From Fidelibacterota bacterium UBA2125 (GTDB lineage: Bacteria; Fidelibacterota; Marinisomatia; Marinisomatales; S15-B10), in the NCBI GenBank assembly GCA_002329125.1, contig DCXX01000097.1, positions 8,891 to 20,834 of the forward strand: a DNA stretch of 11,944 bases. Reading direction: 5' to 3'. Below, in pieces: positions 1 through 6,538 of the stretch. A model generated the notes under the pieces. The model searched no databases. It was not told the origin of the DNA and was given only the letters and a program-made list of their open reading frames with translations. A program made the translations under genes and the position numbers. Positions within the stretch are counted from its first letter, which is position 1; every line of letters begins with the position of its first letter.

Positions 1-941
1 TTGTCATACCAGTTGAGTGTTTTTACCAGCGAGCCGTCGATGACCTGTGTAAACGGTGCGTCGAAAATGGAAGAGTGGCTATTACCTATTATATCGGTAG
101 AAACGACAGGTTCTTCCTGGTACTCTAAGATAGGCGTCAGTTTATCCGTCTCAGATGCGGTGCGGACTGCTTCTTTCACACGTTCCTCGGTAACATCCTG
201 ATTCAGGCGAACCACCAGATCAACCACAGATCCGTCAGGGACCGGGACGCGCATAGCGATACCATCCAGCTTCCCGTTCAGTTCAGGGAGAACCATACCC
301 ACAGCCCGTGCGGCACCTGTGGTTGTGGGTATCACATTCTCAGCTGCAGCGCGGCTCCGGCGCCAATCCTTATGGGGGACATCAGCCAGCCGCTGATCAT
401 TGGTGTAAGCATGGATGGTATTGATGACGCCTGTCTCAATTCCGAAAGAATCATTCAGTATCTTGGCCATGGGTGCGAGGCAGTTGGTGGTACAGCTGGC
501 GTTGGAAATAATTTTGTGCTCAGGCTTCAGATCGTCATCATTCACACCGATAACCACGGTGTAATCAATCTCATCCTTGGCAGGGACGGTAAGAACAACC
601 CTACCGGCACCGGCGGAAAGGTGGCTCTCCAACTGTTCCTTCTGCCTAAAAACACCGGTAGCTTCCACGACCACATCAACGCCCATATCATCCCAGGGGA
701 GCTGGGCAGGATCGGGACCCGAAAGCAGGGTAACTGTATGGTTGGAAGTTTTTAGTATATCATCGGTGAGTTCCGCTTTGTCATGAAAGCGGCCCATGAC
801 AGTATCGTACTTTAACAGATAGACCAGTACCTCCCGCTCAGAAAGGTCATTAATTGCCACCACTTCAACATCAGACCGTTCATTTAAAATTCGAAAAACT
901 GACCGGCCGATGCGGCCAAAACCGTTAATGGCGACTCTCAA
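1..941 (-). CDS. gap: Glyceraldehyde-3-phosphate dehydrogenase, type I, catalytic copy (3' end cut by window edge)
   Basis: Cytoplasmic glycolytic enzyme that oxidises and phosphorylates glyceraldehyde 3-phosphate to 1,3-bisphosphoglycerate with NAD. I translated the minus strand from 941: the frame is open for 313 codons and runs off the left edge within the C-terminal LNWYDN motif, so only the last ~20 residues are missing. It starts with RVAINGFGRIGR (Rossmann glycine motif) and has AIND with Asp32, the NAD-specificity residue. The active site is SNASCTTNC with catalytic Cys150 (codon 492-494). It also has TIHAYTNDQ with His177, TTTG with Thr208-Gly209, and MRVPVPDG with the phosphate-binding Arg231. 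All key residues are present. The start is TTG at 939-941; the in-frame codon two positions upstream is TGA, so no longer form is possible, and a strong GGAGGTGA lies 3 nt before it. The TTG overlaps the stop of the upstream GAPDH-like gene, which implies coupled translation. Confidence 0.96.
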   Translation of the reverse strand, partial: MRVAINGFGRIGRSVFRILNERSDVEVVAINDLSEREVLVYLLKYDTVMGRFHDKAELTDDILKTSNHTVTLLSGPDPAQLPWDDMGVDVVVEATGVFRQKEQLESHLSAGAGRVVLTVPAKDEIDYTVVIGVNDDDLKPEHKIISNASCTTNCLAPMAKILNDSFGIETGVINTIHAYTNDQRLADVPHKDWRRSRAAAENVIPTTTGAARAVGMVLPELNGKLDGIAMRVPVPDGSVVDLVVRLNQDVTEERVKEAVRTASETDKLTPILEYQEEPVVSTDIIGNSHSSIFDAPFTQVIDGSLVKTLNWYD

Positions 942-1954
942 CTGTCACCTCCCAGGCCGCTGTAGGCTTCTACTAGCTCTAAAATGCGCTTTGAATAACC
1001 CCACCCGTTATCATACCAACAGATTGTTTTCAAAAAGTTGCCAGCAGCAATCATGGTGGCCTTGGCATCAAAGATCATGGACTCCCCACGGCCGATAACA
1101 TCGCTGGAAACAATGGGATCTTCCGTATATCCTACAATATGGGATAGGTCGCCCTGAGACCAGGTTTTCATGACCCCATTCACATCGTCAACAGAGGGCA
1201 TTTTATCGTGCTCAGTGGTAAGATCAATACAAGAACCATCAGGGACGGGTACGTTGAAGGCAATCCCTTTCACTTTTCCTTTTAGATGAGGGAATATGGC
1301 TTCCACCAACCGGGGTGAAGGTGTTTCGTTGGGGATGATATTTTCCACAGCTGACCTGCTCCGGCGGCGCCGAACCCGCGTATTGTCAGCCAAGGGTTGA
1401 TCTGAAGTGTACGCATGAACAGTGGCCATCATGGCGTTCCTGACACCAAATTCCTGATCCAAAATCTTGAGCATGAGTGCCAGGACCTGAGTAGTGGAGG
1501 AAGACGGCGATACTATTTTGTCATCCCGAGAAATTTCAGATTCGTTCACACCTGGAACAACAATGCGGTCAACAGAGGTGACGTCCGGATTTGTGATAAC
1601 GGTTCGTTTTGTGTGGTTGCGATAAGCCTCTACCTCTTCGTCAGACCAGGTGACACCGGTGGAATCAATGACCACATCCAAGTTCATCATATCCCATGGG
1701 ATCTCCGAAGGTTTGCCCCCAGGGAGGAGTCTCACATTTTGATCACCTACTTCAAGGTAGCTATCTTTGACGGTAGCTTCCACATCAAAGGGGCCGTGGA
1801 CGGAATCACGGAGCAGTAGATACCTGAGAGTTTCCGGTTGACCCAGGTCGCTGATGGCAGCAAACTGAAAATTGGGATTGTCATAGCCGAGACGAAACAG
1901 ATTACGACCAATACGGCCAAATCCCATGAGACCAATCCTCAAAGTTGAACTCAT
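938..1954 (-). CDS. GAPDH-like paralogue lacking the catalytic cysteine (probable pseudoenzyme)
   Basis: A 338-residue protein of normal GAPDH length that aligns end to end with type I GAPDH. Seen: the Rossmann motif GFGRIGRNLFR (residues 11-21), the Asp of AISD at 36, the catalytic-base motif TVHAYTSDQ with His180, RRRSR (196-200), and the C-terminal WYDNGWGYS with the nicotinamide-contacting Asn316. The active-site block is SPSSSTTQV (149-157) where the family has SNASCTTNC, so the nucleophilic Cys is Ser153. The family Arg231 position is Asn234 (IAFNVPVPDG), and the Thr208-Gly209 phosphate loop reads Thr-Pro. By family knowledge, loss of the Cys and this Arg should abolish normal activity. 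NAD binding and tetramer assembly may persist, so a regulatory or structural partner of the adjacent GAPDH is inferred. The ATG at 1954 follows AGAAGG by 6 nt. The gene is undamaged, so it is not an ordinary pseudogene. Confidence 0.9.
   Translation of the reverse strand: MSSTLRIGLMGFGRIGRNLFRLGYDNPNFQFAAISDLGQPETLRYLLLRDSVHGPFDVEATVKDSYLEVGDQNVRLLPGGKPSEIPWDMMNLDVVIDSTGVTWSDEEVEAYRNHTKRTVITNPDVTSVDRIVVPGVNESEISRDDKIVSPSSSTTQVLALMLKILDQEFGVRNAMMATVHAYTSDQPLADNTRVRRRRSRSAVENIIPNETPSPRLVEAIFPHLKGKVKGIAFNVPVPDGSCIDLTTEHDKMPSVDDVNGVMKTWSQGDLSHIVGYTEDPIVSSDVIGRGESMIFDAKATMIAAGNFLKTICWYDNGWGYSKRILELVEAYSGLGGDS
945..952 (-). promoter_or_regulatory. Strong Shine-Dalgarno deciding the TTG start of the catalytic gap gene
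   Basis: The minus strand reads GGAGGTGA, with the GGAGG core 6 nt from the TTG at 941. It lies inside the last Gly-Gly-Asp codons of the upstream GAPDH-like gene, whose TGA stop (938-940) shares two bases with the TTG start. This supports a non-ATG start and translational coupling. Confidence 0.8.
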
Positions 1955-1977
1955 TTAGACCTTCTCATCACAGTACA

Positions 1978-2006
1978 AATTAAGTCCAGACCCGAGGGCA
2001 CTGCAA
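1978..2006 (-). promoter_or_regulatory. Possible weak promoter before the GAPDH pair
   Basis: The 74-base gap 1955-2028 is the widest in the window. On the minus strand it holds TTGCAG (2001-2006) and TTAATT (1978-1983) separated by 17 bases. Each matches the sigma70 consensus at only 3 of 6 positions, so this is a suggestion. The gap would allow the glycolytic pair to be transcribed apart from the upstream genes. Confidence 0.2.
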
Positions 2007-2028
2007 TGGGAAAAGAAACAATAAAAGG

Positions 2029-2721
2029 TCAGTTACCCTTCTTACTAAGGACTTCTTGGTTGCCTAATGTTTGAAAAGCAACTGCTAGAATAAAGGTTAG
2101 GCAAATAAGCTTCTGAGATACCACCTGTACCTTAAGAGCTGAAAGGCTTTCCTTAATGTCTGGCCCGATCTCCAAAATTCCTATATAGGCTGCTATAAAC
2201 AGGGCAAAAAAAGCATAACCTAAACCGTACTTGGTTTGAGTAACTGTGGATCGATAAAAAACAACGGTGTAGCACAAAGCTGAAACAAGGAAAAATCTTA
2301 TAAACCAAGTAGCAAAAAAATCATGTGGGCCTAGTATTACATCACCAGGTGTAAGACCAACACCAACAAGGAAAATACCACCTAATATTCCGGCAACAGA
2401 ACCGATCCTTGAAAAGAGGTGAACCTTTTGATCATTATAAAAAAGAGAAGGAAGCTGCCAGTAAAAAACAGAGAAGACCACTCCCACCATTAGAAAAGAA
2501 AAACTGAAAAAAAAGGACGAATAGAAATTCTGATCACCGTTCCATGCAGACCACCTCCCCAGATCGCTCAAAAAGTTTTGGGATAAAATATAACCTTCGG
2601 TGTTTGCATCACGGTAGGTTCCGCCGGGATAAAGAAACATGGCCAGAATGATGAGTAATATAAACACTCCCACGCACCATCGAGGGCTTGCGACAAGTAT
2701 AAGTTGCTTCGAATCGATCAT
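2029..2721 (-). CDS. Six-helix integral membrane protein, DUF998-like
   Basis: A 230-residue hydrophobic protein with about six predicted membrane segments (roughly residues 16-31, 68-90, 106-124, 136-156, 166-184, 199-218). The first loop holds NFLSDLGR (49-56), and a later loop holds TPGDVILGPHD (124-134). Both recall the DUF998 family (SDLG motif, conserved Asp/His), whose function is not established; the family assignment is from memory of the pattern. The ATG overlaps the stop of the 88-residue gene (ATGA, 2718-2721), so both are probably translated from one message with the upstream hydroxy-acid dehydrogenase. A membrane or electron-transfer partner role for that enzyme is possible, but no heme or quinone motif is visible. 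The coding strand is T-rich, and the gene is visibly more AT-rich than its neighbours, partly because of many Phe and Ile codons. Confidence 0.75.
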   Translation of the reverse strand: MIDSKQLILVASPRWCVGVFILLIILAMFLYPGGTYRDANTEGYILSQNFLSDLGRWSAWNGDQNFYSSFFFSFSFLMVGVVFSVFYWQLPSLFYNDQKVHLFSRIGSVAGILGGIFLVGVGLTPGDVILGPHDFFATWFIRFFLVSALCYTVVFYRSTVTQTKYGLGYAFFALFIAAYIGILEIGPDIKESLSALKVQVVSQKLICLTFILAVAFQTLGNQEVLSKKGN

Positions 2722-2984
2722 TTTATCGCCTGAATGAGCTCATCCAGCATGAGTGCCCGCACATACTGGACAGGCGGTGAGCTGAAAAACTGCTCTTCAT
2801 CATGATAATCCTTCAACACAAATTTAGCACCAGGCCGTTTTTGAACCTCATGCCTTAGGGAATAGTGCTTCAAAAAACCGACAAAAAAAGTGGGGAGCTG
2901 GGCAATATCCTCAAACTGCTTGTCAGCTGAGGACTGAGCAACTGTGATTGAGAGTGTAAGAAAAAGCCCTATAATAACTTTCAT
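2718..2984 (-). CDS. Small secreted protein of unknown function
   Basis: An 88-residue protein. Residues 1-17 (Lys2, then a hydrophobic run ending in SITVAQ) look like a cleavable signal peptide. The remaining ~70 residues are polar and mixed, with no cysteine, no repeat and no recognised domain. The gene has 4-base ATGA overlaps on both sides: its start lies in the stop of the hydroxy-acid dehydrogenase gene (2981-2984), and its stop lies in the start of the membrane protein gene (2718-2721). Such packing supports a real gene despite its size. It could be an exported accessory factor of the same system, or the remnant of a larger secreted protein. Confidence 0.65.
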   Translation of the reverse strand: MKVIIGLFLTLSITVAQSSADKQFEDIAQLPTFFVGFLKHYSLRHEVQKRPGAKFVLKDYHDEEQFFSSPPVQYVRALMLDELIQAIK

Positions 2985-4150
2985 GGAATGCTTCTATTGT
3001 ATCGGTGTTTTACATATTCTTTAGATAATTCCTGAATAGTTCCGCATCCCATAAGTGCCATGTCACGTTCCAGTTCATTCTTAAGTATCTGCAGTACCAG
3101 TTCTACCCCTTTTTGCCCTCCGGCGGCAAGTCCGTAGAGATAGGCCTTACCGATAGAAACAGCATTTGCTCCCAATGCCAATGCCTTCAGCATGTGAGTT
3201 CCGCGGCGGATGCCGCCGTCCAGAATCAGTTCCATGTCACTTCCAACAGCATCCCTTATGGGTTCTAAACAATCTATGGCTGCCGGGACACCGTCCATCT
3301 GGCGGCCGCCGTGGTTGGAAATCATGAGCGCTGTGGCGCCGATCTCCCGGGCCCGTTTTGCATCTTCGGAAGTGAGTACCCCCTTAATGACAAAAGGCCC
3401 CCCCCACTGTTGAATGAGTCGGGAAGCATCGTCCCAAGTGACTGTCCTATCGAATTGACTATTCACATATTCTATGAGGCCCATAGCACCTTTGCCCAGG
3501 GCATCAACCCGGTGGACCACATTGGCCAGACGGAAATCGGGATGAAGCAAGAAGTTGAATGACCAGTTCGGGTGTATAAAAAAACTGAAGAAACTCTTCA
3601 TCGTAAACCGCGGCGGCATGGTCATGCCAGTCACTTTGTCCCTTTCCCGGTTCCCAGCAAGAGGGACATCTACAGTGAGGCAGAGGGCGTCATAGTTTGC
3701 GGCCTTGCACCGCTCCACAAACTCCCGAGTCAGTTCCCTGTCTTTCAGGATATAGATCTGAAACATTTTTGGCCCTTCGGTCTCCTCAGCAATTTTCTCA
3801 AGACTGGCGGTTCCGAGTGTTGACAGGCTGTAAGCCGTTCCAAACTTGGCGGCGGCACGGGCTACAGCATTTTCCTTGGTGTGATGGAAAAGCCTCGACA
3901 TGCCGGTGGGTGCGATGAAGAATGGGACATCGAGCTTTTTGCCGAAGAGTGTGACAGTTGTGTCAATCTCATCTACCGGCCTGAGGAAGCGAGGTTGAAT
4001 CTCATAGTCTTCAAAAGCATCCGTGTTTCGCCGGAGAGTCACCTCATCATCCGCTCCACCATCAATATAATGAAACATGGACCGGGGTAAACGGCGTTTT
4101 GCAAGAGACCTGAGATCATTTATGTTATTACAACGGGATAGAGACAACAT
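2981..4150 (-). CDS. FMN-dependent alpha-hydroxy-acid dehydrogenase (L-lactate dehydrogenase / glycolate oxidase family)
   Basis: A 389-residue single-domain TIM-barrel flavoprotein, the usual length for LldD-type enzymes. The family oxidises L-2-hydroxy acids to 2-oxo acids through FMN. Visible hallmarks are FHYIDGGADDE with active-site Tyr28, the flavin segment APTGMSR (80-85), FQIYILKDR with Tyr133, Arg168, Lys256 in VIKGV, the catalytic SNHGGRQMDG with His280 and Arg283, and the FMN-phosphate loop DGGIRRG (311-317). Residues ~180-215 form a long aromatic, hydrophobic loop (FFSFFIHPNWSFNFLLHP). In membrane-associated members the equivalent loop contacts the membrane, so a quinone-linked dehydrogenase is more likely than a soluble oxidase; this is inference. 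The exact substrate (lactate, glycolate or longer) cannot be read from sequence. It follows the M19 gene after 35 bases and heads a three-gene overlapping unit with the 88-residue and membrane proteins. Confidence 0.92.
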   Translation of the reverse strand: MLSLSRCNNINDLRSLAKRRLPRSMFHYIDGGADDEVTLRRNTDAFEDYEIQPRFLRPVDEIDTTVTLFGKKLDVPFFIAPTGMSRLFHHTKENAVARAAAKFGTAYSLSTLGTASLEKIAEETEGPKMFQIYILKDRELTREFVERCKAANYDALCLTVDVPLAGNRERDKVTGMTMPPRFTMKSFFSFFIHPNWSFNFLLHPDFRLANVVHRVDALGKGAMGLIEYVNSQFDRTVTWDDASRLIQQWGGPFVIKGVLTSEDAKRAREIGATALMISNHGGRQMDGVPAAIDCLEPIRDAVGSDMELILDGGIRRGTHMLKALALGANAVSIGKAYLYGLAAGGQKGVELVLQILKNELERDMALMGCGTIQELSKEYVKHRYNRSIP

Positions 4151-4185
4151 AGTTTATTTCTTCAATTTCTTCGTTACTATCTGCA

Positions 4186-5277
4186 TTAACCCTCCAAAAC
4201 GGTATCAAAATAGCTCAACCAGTTAAGCCCAAGTATTTTTTCTATTTTATCATCGGAATAGCCGCGTTTACTGAGACCGTGAGCCACACTCCGGAATCTT
4301 CCAGGTTTATCCAGATCAGGTATCCAAGGAGGCCACTTTACGTTGTAGGAAGGTTTGAACGATTTGAGCCTTGGCTCGTACCAGGTTTCTTTGGTTGCCC
4401 ACACTTTTATCCCCTGAATAGGAAAATCAGTACAAAGTGCAACGTGGTCAATGCCACCAACCTTCACCGCATGGTCCACATGATTAAGATATGTTTCAAT
4501 TGTGGTTTCACCACCAGGGTCGGGACCTACGAAATACCCCAGTGCAGCCACTCCCATGACGCCCCCTTTATCCGCCATCGTCCGGATTTGGTTATCCGTT
4601 TTGGCTCTGGGATGGTTCCTATAAATAGCTTCACACATAGTATGCGTGAAGCATGCAGGTGGGTCAGAAAACTGAATACCGTCATATGAGGTCTGTTTTC
4701 CACAGTGTGAAAGGTCTACAATAATACCCAGTTCATTCATGCGTTTAACAACATCCACCCCAAAATCGGAAAGACCGGCGTTGGTTCGTTCAGTACATCC
4801 ATCACCAACCAAGTTTCGTGAATTATAAGTGAGCTGGATACAGCGGGTACCCAAGTCATGAAGAATATCAAGACGGTTAATTTTATTTTCAATCATTGTG
4901 GTATTTTGGTGTCCATACATGACCGCTAGTTTATTTTCCTTCTTTCCCTGACGGAAATGGTTGGCAGTAGTAGCTTTTAATAAAAGGGTAGGGTTCTCAG
5001 AAATTCTATCATTCCATTCCGCAATATCTTTCAGGGCACCGTCCCATGTTCGGTTGTGAAGACTGGTCTGAATCCCCGTGTAACCGGATTCCTTAACTGC
5101 GGAGTATGCCACTTCCCCCCATTGACGCCCTACCGAAAGGGAATCAATGACAATAGCTCCCTCGTATAACTTGTCAACGGTTCGCTTTCCCTGAGCCATT
5201 GTCAAGGGATTCCCCAGAGCAACACCGGCTGCTCCAAACGTAGCGGTTTTAAGAAATGTTCTTCTGTCGCTTCCCAT
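4186..5277 (-). CDS. Tat-exported M19 (membrane/renal dipeptidase-like) protein with atypical metal site
   Basis: A 363-residue protein. The N-terminus carries the twin-arginine motif DRRTFLK (4-10), followed by a hydrophobic, Ala/Gly-rich segment to about residue 28, so export in folded form is likely. The body matches peptidase family M19 (COG2355): LTYNSRN (149-155), GLSDFGVDVVKRMNELGIIVDLSHC (168-192, including His191), FTHT with His212, HPRAKTDNQIR, and CTDF with Asp284. Family members cleave dipeptides with a two-metal centre. Here the N-terminal HxD ligand motif (usually DGHND) reads IDSLSV (44-49), and the bridging Glu position appears to be Tyr121 (VMYGHQN). Only the distal His pair and the Asp remain, so activity may be altered or use one metal. 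A clear GGAG precedes the ATG. It sits 27 bases after the FAD oxidoreductase gene, probably in the same operon. Confidence 0.85.
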   Translation of the reverse strand: MGSDRRTFLKTATFGAAGVALGNPLTMAQGKRTVDKLYEGAIVIDSLSVGRQWGEVAYSAVKESGYTGIQTSLHNRTWDGALKDIAEWNDRISENPTLLLKATTANHFRQGKKENKLAVMYGHQNTTMIENKINRLDILHDLGTRCIQLTYNSRNLVGDGCTERTNAGLSDFGVDVVKRMNELGIIVDLSHCGKQTSYDGIQFSDPPACFTHTMCEAIYRNHPRAKTDNQIRTMADKGGVMGVAALGYFVGPDPGGETTIETYLNHVDHAVKVGGIDHVALCTDFPIQGIKVWATKETWYEPRLKSFKPSYNVKWPPWIPDLDKPGRFRSVAHGLSKRGYSDDKIEKILGLNWLSYFDTVLEG

Positions 5278-5304
5278 TGTTTTTCTCCAGTCTCAAGTTT
5301 CTGA

Positions 5305-6480
5305 TCACCCCACTATGCTGTATTGGTATCTACCTTCCATCGTCTCCTTTTCTTCAAAACGGGAAAATCTGAAAAGGGTGTGATCAAATTTCGGTGTGGA
5401 ATTTCCTGTAATGAAATCGGCTACCATGAGGCCCACCGCTGGCCCCAGTTTGAAACCGTGGCCGCTGAAACCTGAACAGACATAGTAACCGCTCCCTTGA
5501 GGTAGTTCATCAACGATGGCGTGCCAATCAGGGGTGACGGCATAGAGAGAGGCGTAACCGCCCCGGCTTTCTGACTTTTCCATATCGGGATAGCGGTACA
5601 TGATTTTTTCGCCAACCTCAGTGACAAAATCGAGATTCACACCTTCGTCGTATTCGTCTGGATCGACAACGGCATTTGCCTCCGCTGGATCGATGAGACC
5701 GGCGACAGTAAGATCCGTCCCTTCGGGTCGGAAATAAGAGGCTTTCACAAAATCAGCCACCACAGGATGATAACCTTTCATATCCCCAGGGCGGTGGAAA
5801 TAAGCCACCTGAACTCTGCAGGAGTTAATGGGAAGATCCAGATCAACCATTTGACCCACCCCTTTGGCCCAAGCTCCGGTGGCGCTAAGAATGACAGGTG
5901 CATCAAACTGACCCTTTGATGAATCGACACCCACAACTTTATCACCTGACCGCCGGATGGCTGTCACTTCCGCCTTCTGAACTATCTCGGCACCCAGCTT
6001 TTTTGCCGCTCGGGCGTAAGCGCCAACAGTCAAATAGGCATCCGCATAACCGCCGTCAGGTTCGTAAGCGGCATACAAAGGATCATTGGTTACCAGACCA
6101 GGCATCACTTCAGCAATTTCCTCACCTGATATAACCTTAGTATTGATACCGAGAGATTGCTGGAGTTGTACGTTAAGCTTGAGGCCTTCCAAATCTTTCT
6201 CACTCACCACATTGAGAAATCCTGTATGATTAAATCCGCATTCGTCTCCCACCTCATCCTTGAAATTGTGAAATATTTTCAGGCTATGGAATGCCATGCT
6301 GGCAGTGATTTTATGGGAGTAATGCTGCCGGATGATAGCAGACGATTTTCCTGTAGGTCCGTCTCCTACATACCTCTTTTCCAGCAGGGTAACTTTCAAA
6401 CCGGCCTTACTGAGATGGTAGGCGCTACTACACCCCATGATGCCGCCACCTATAATAATTACATCAGCTGTCTTTTTCAT
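5305..6480 (-). CDS. FAD-dependent amine oxidoreductase, DAO family (sarcosine oxidase beta / SoxB-like)
   Basis: A 391-residue cytoplasmic flavoprotein of the D-amino-acid-oxidase fold, the normal length for SoxB-like proteins. The FAD-binding Rossmann motif VIIIGGGIMG (7-16) is followed by Glu34 at the end of the second strand. TGKSSAIIRQHYSH (43-56) is the usual flavin-contacting segment of SoxB-type proteins, and the C-terminal SGFSGHGFKLGPAVG (336-350) is the family signature. The segment around 309-324 (YASLYAVTPDWHAIVD) has no Cys equivalent to the covalent flavin Cys of monomeric sarcosine oxidase, so FAD is probably non-covalent. Likely substrates are secondary amines such as sarcosine or other N-substituted amino acids; the exact one is unknown. 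No alpha, gamma or delta subunits of heterotetrameric sarcosine oxidase are present nearby. The start has AGAGGA 4 nt upstream. An 18-bp palindrome sits just before it. Confidence 0.88.
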   Translation of the reverse strand: MKKTADVIIIGGGIMGCSSAYHLSKAGLKVTLLEKRYVGDGPTGKSSAIIRQHYSHKITASMAFHSLKIFHNFKDEVGDECGFNHTGFLNVVSEKDLEGLKLNVQLQQSLGINTKVISGEEIAEVMPGLVTNDPLYAAYEPDGGYADAYLTVGAYARAAKKLGAEIVQKAEVTAIRRSGDKVVGVDSSKGQFDAPVILSATGAWAKGVGQMVDLDLPINSCRVQVAYFHRPGDMKGYHPVVADFVKASYFRPEGTDLTVAGLIDPAEANAVVDPDEYDEGVNLDFVTEVGEKIMYRYPDMEKSESRGGYASLYAVTPDWHAIVDELPQGSGYYVCSGFSGHGFKLGPAVGLMVADFITGNSTPKFDHTLFRFSRFEEKETMEGRYQYSIVG

Positions 6481-6493
6481 TGTGTCCTCTACG

Positions 6494-6511
6494 TTATGAA
6501 TTGATTCATAA
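6494..6511. promoter_or_regulatory. 18-bp perfect palindrome upstream of the FAD oxidoreductase: candidate operator
   Basis: TTATGAAT-TG-ATTCATAA has two perfect 8-base arms around a 2-base centre. It lies in the 58-base gap 6481-6538, directly upstream of the ribosome binding site of the oxidoreductase gene. It has no GC-rich stem and no following T-run on either strand, so it does not look like an intrinsic terminator. A dimeric regulator site is the natural reading, but no regulator gene lies in the window. Confidence 0.4.
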
Positions 6512-6538
6512 ACAATAAAGAAATACTCAGCGGACCTC

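Noticed and set aside
1415..1819. Plus-strand open frame of 134 codons opposite the GAPDH-like gene
   Set aside because: Shadow of a well-conserved coding frame on the other strand, with no independent support.
938..1954. Calling the GAPDH-like gene a pseudogene
   Set aside because: The frame is full length with no stop or frameshift, has a good ribosome binding site, and keeps cofactor-binding residues. The changes sit in the active site and are not random decay.
5305..6480. Naming the FAD protein soxB
   Set aside because: Related DAO-family enzymes acting on different amines share the same motifs, and the partner subunits of sarcosine oxidase are absent, so a symbol would overstate the evidence.
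6481..6538. Intrinsic terminator at the palindrome
   Set aside because: The stem would be AT-only apart from one G-C pair in each arm, and no T-run follows on either strand.
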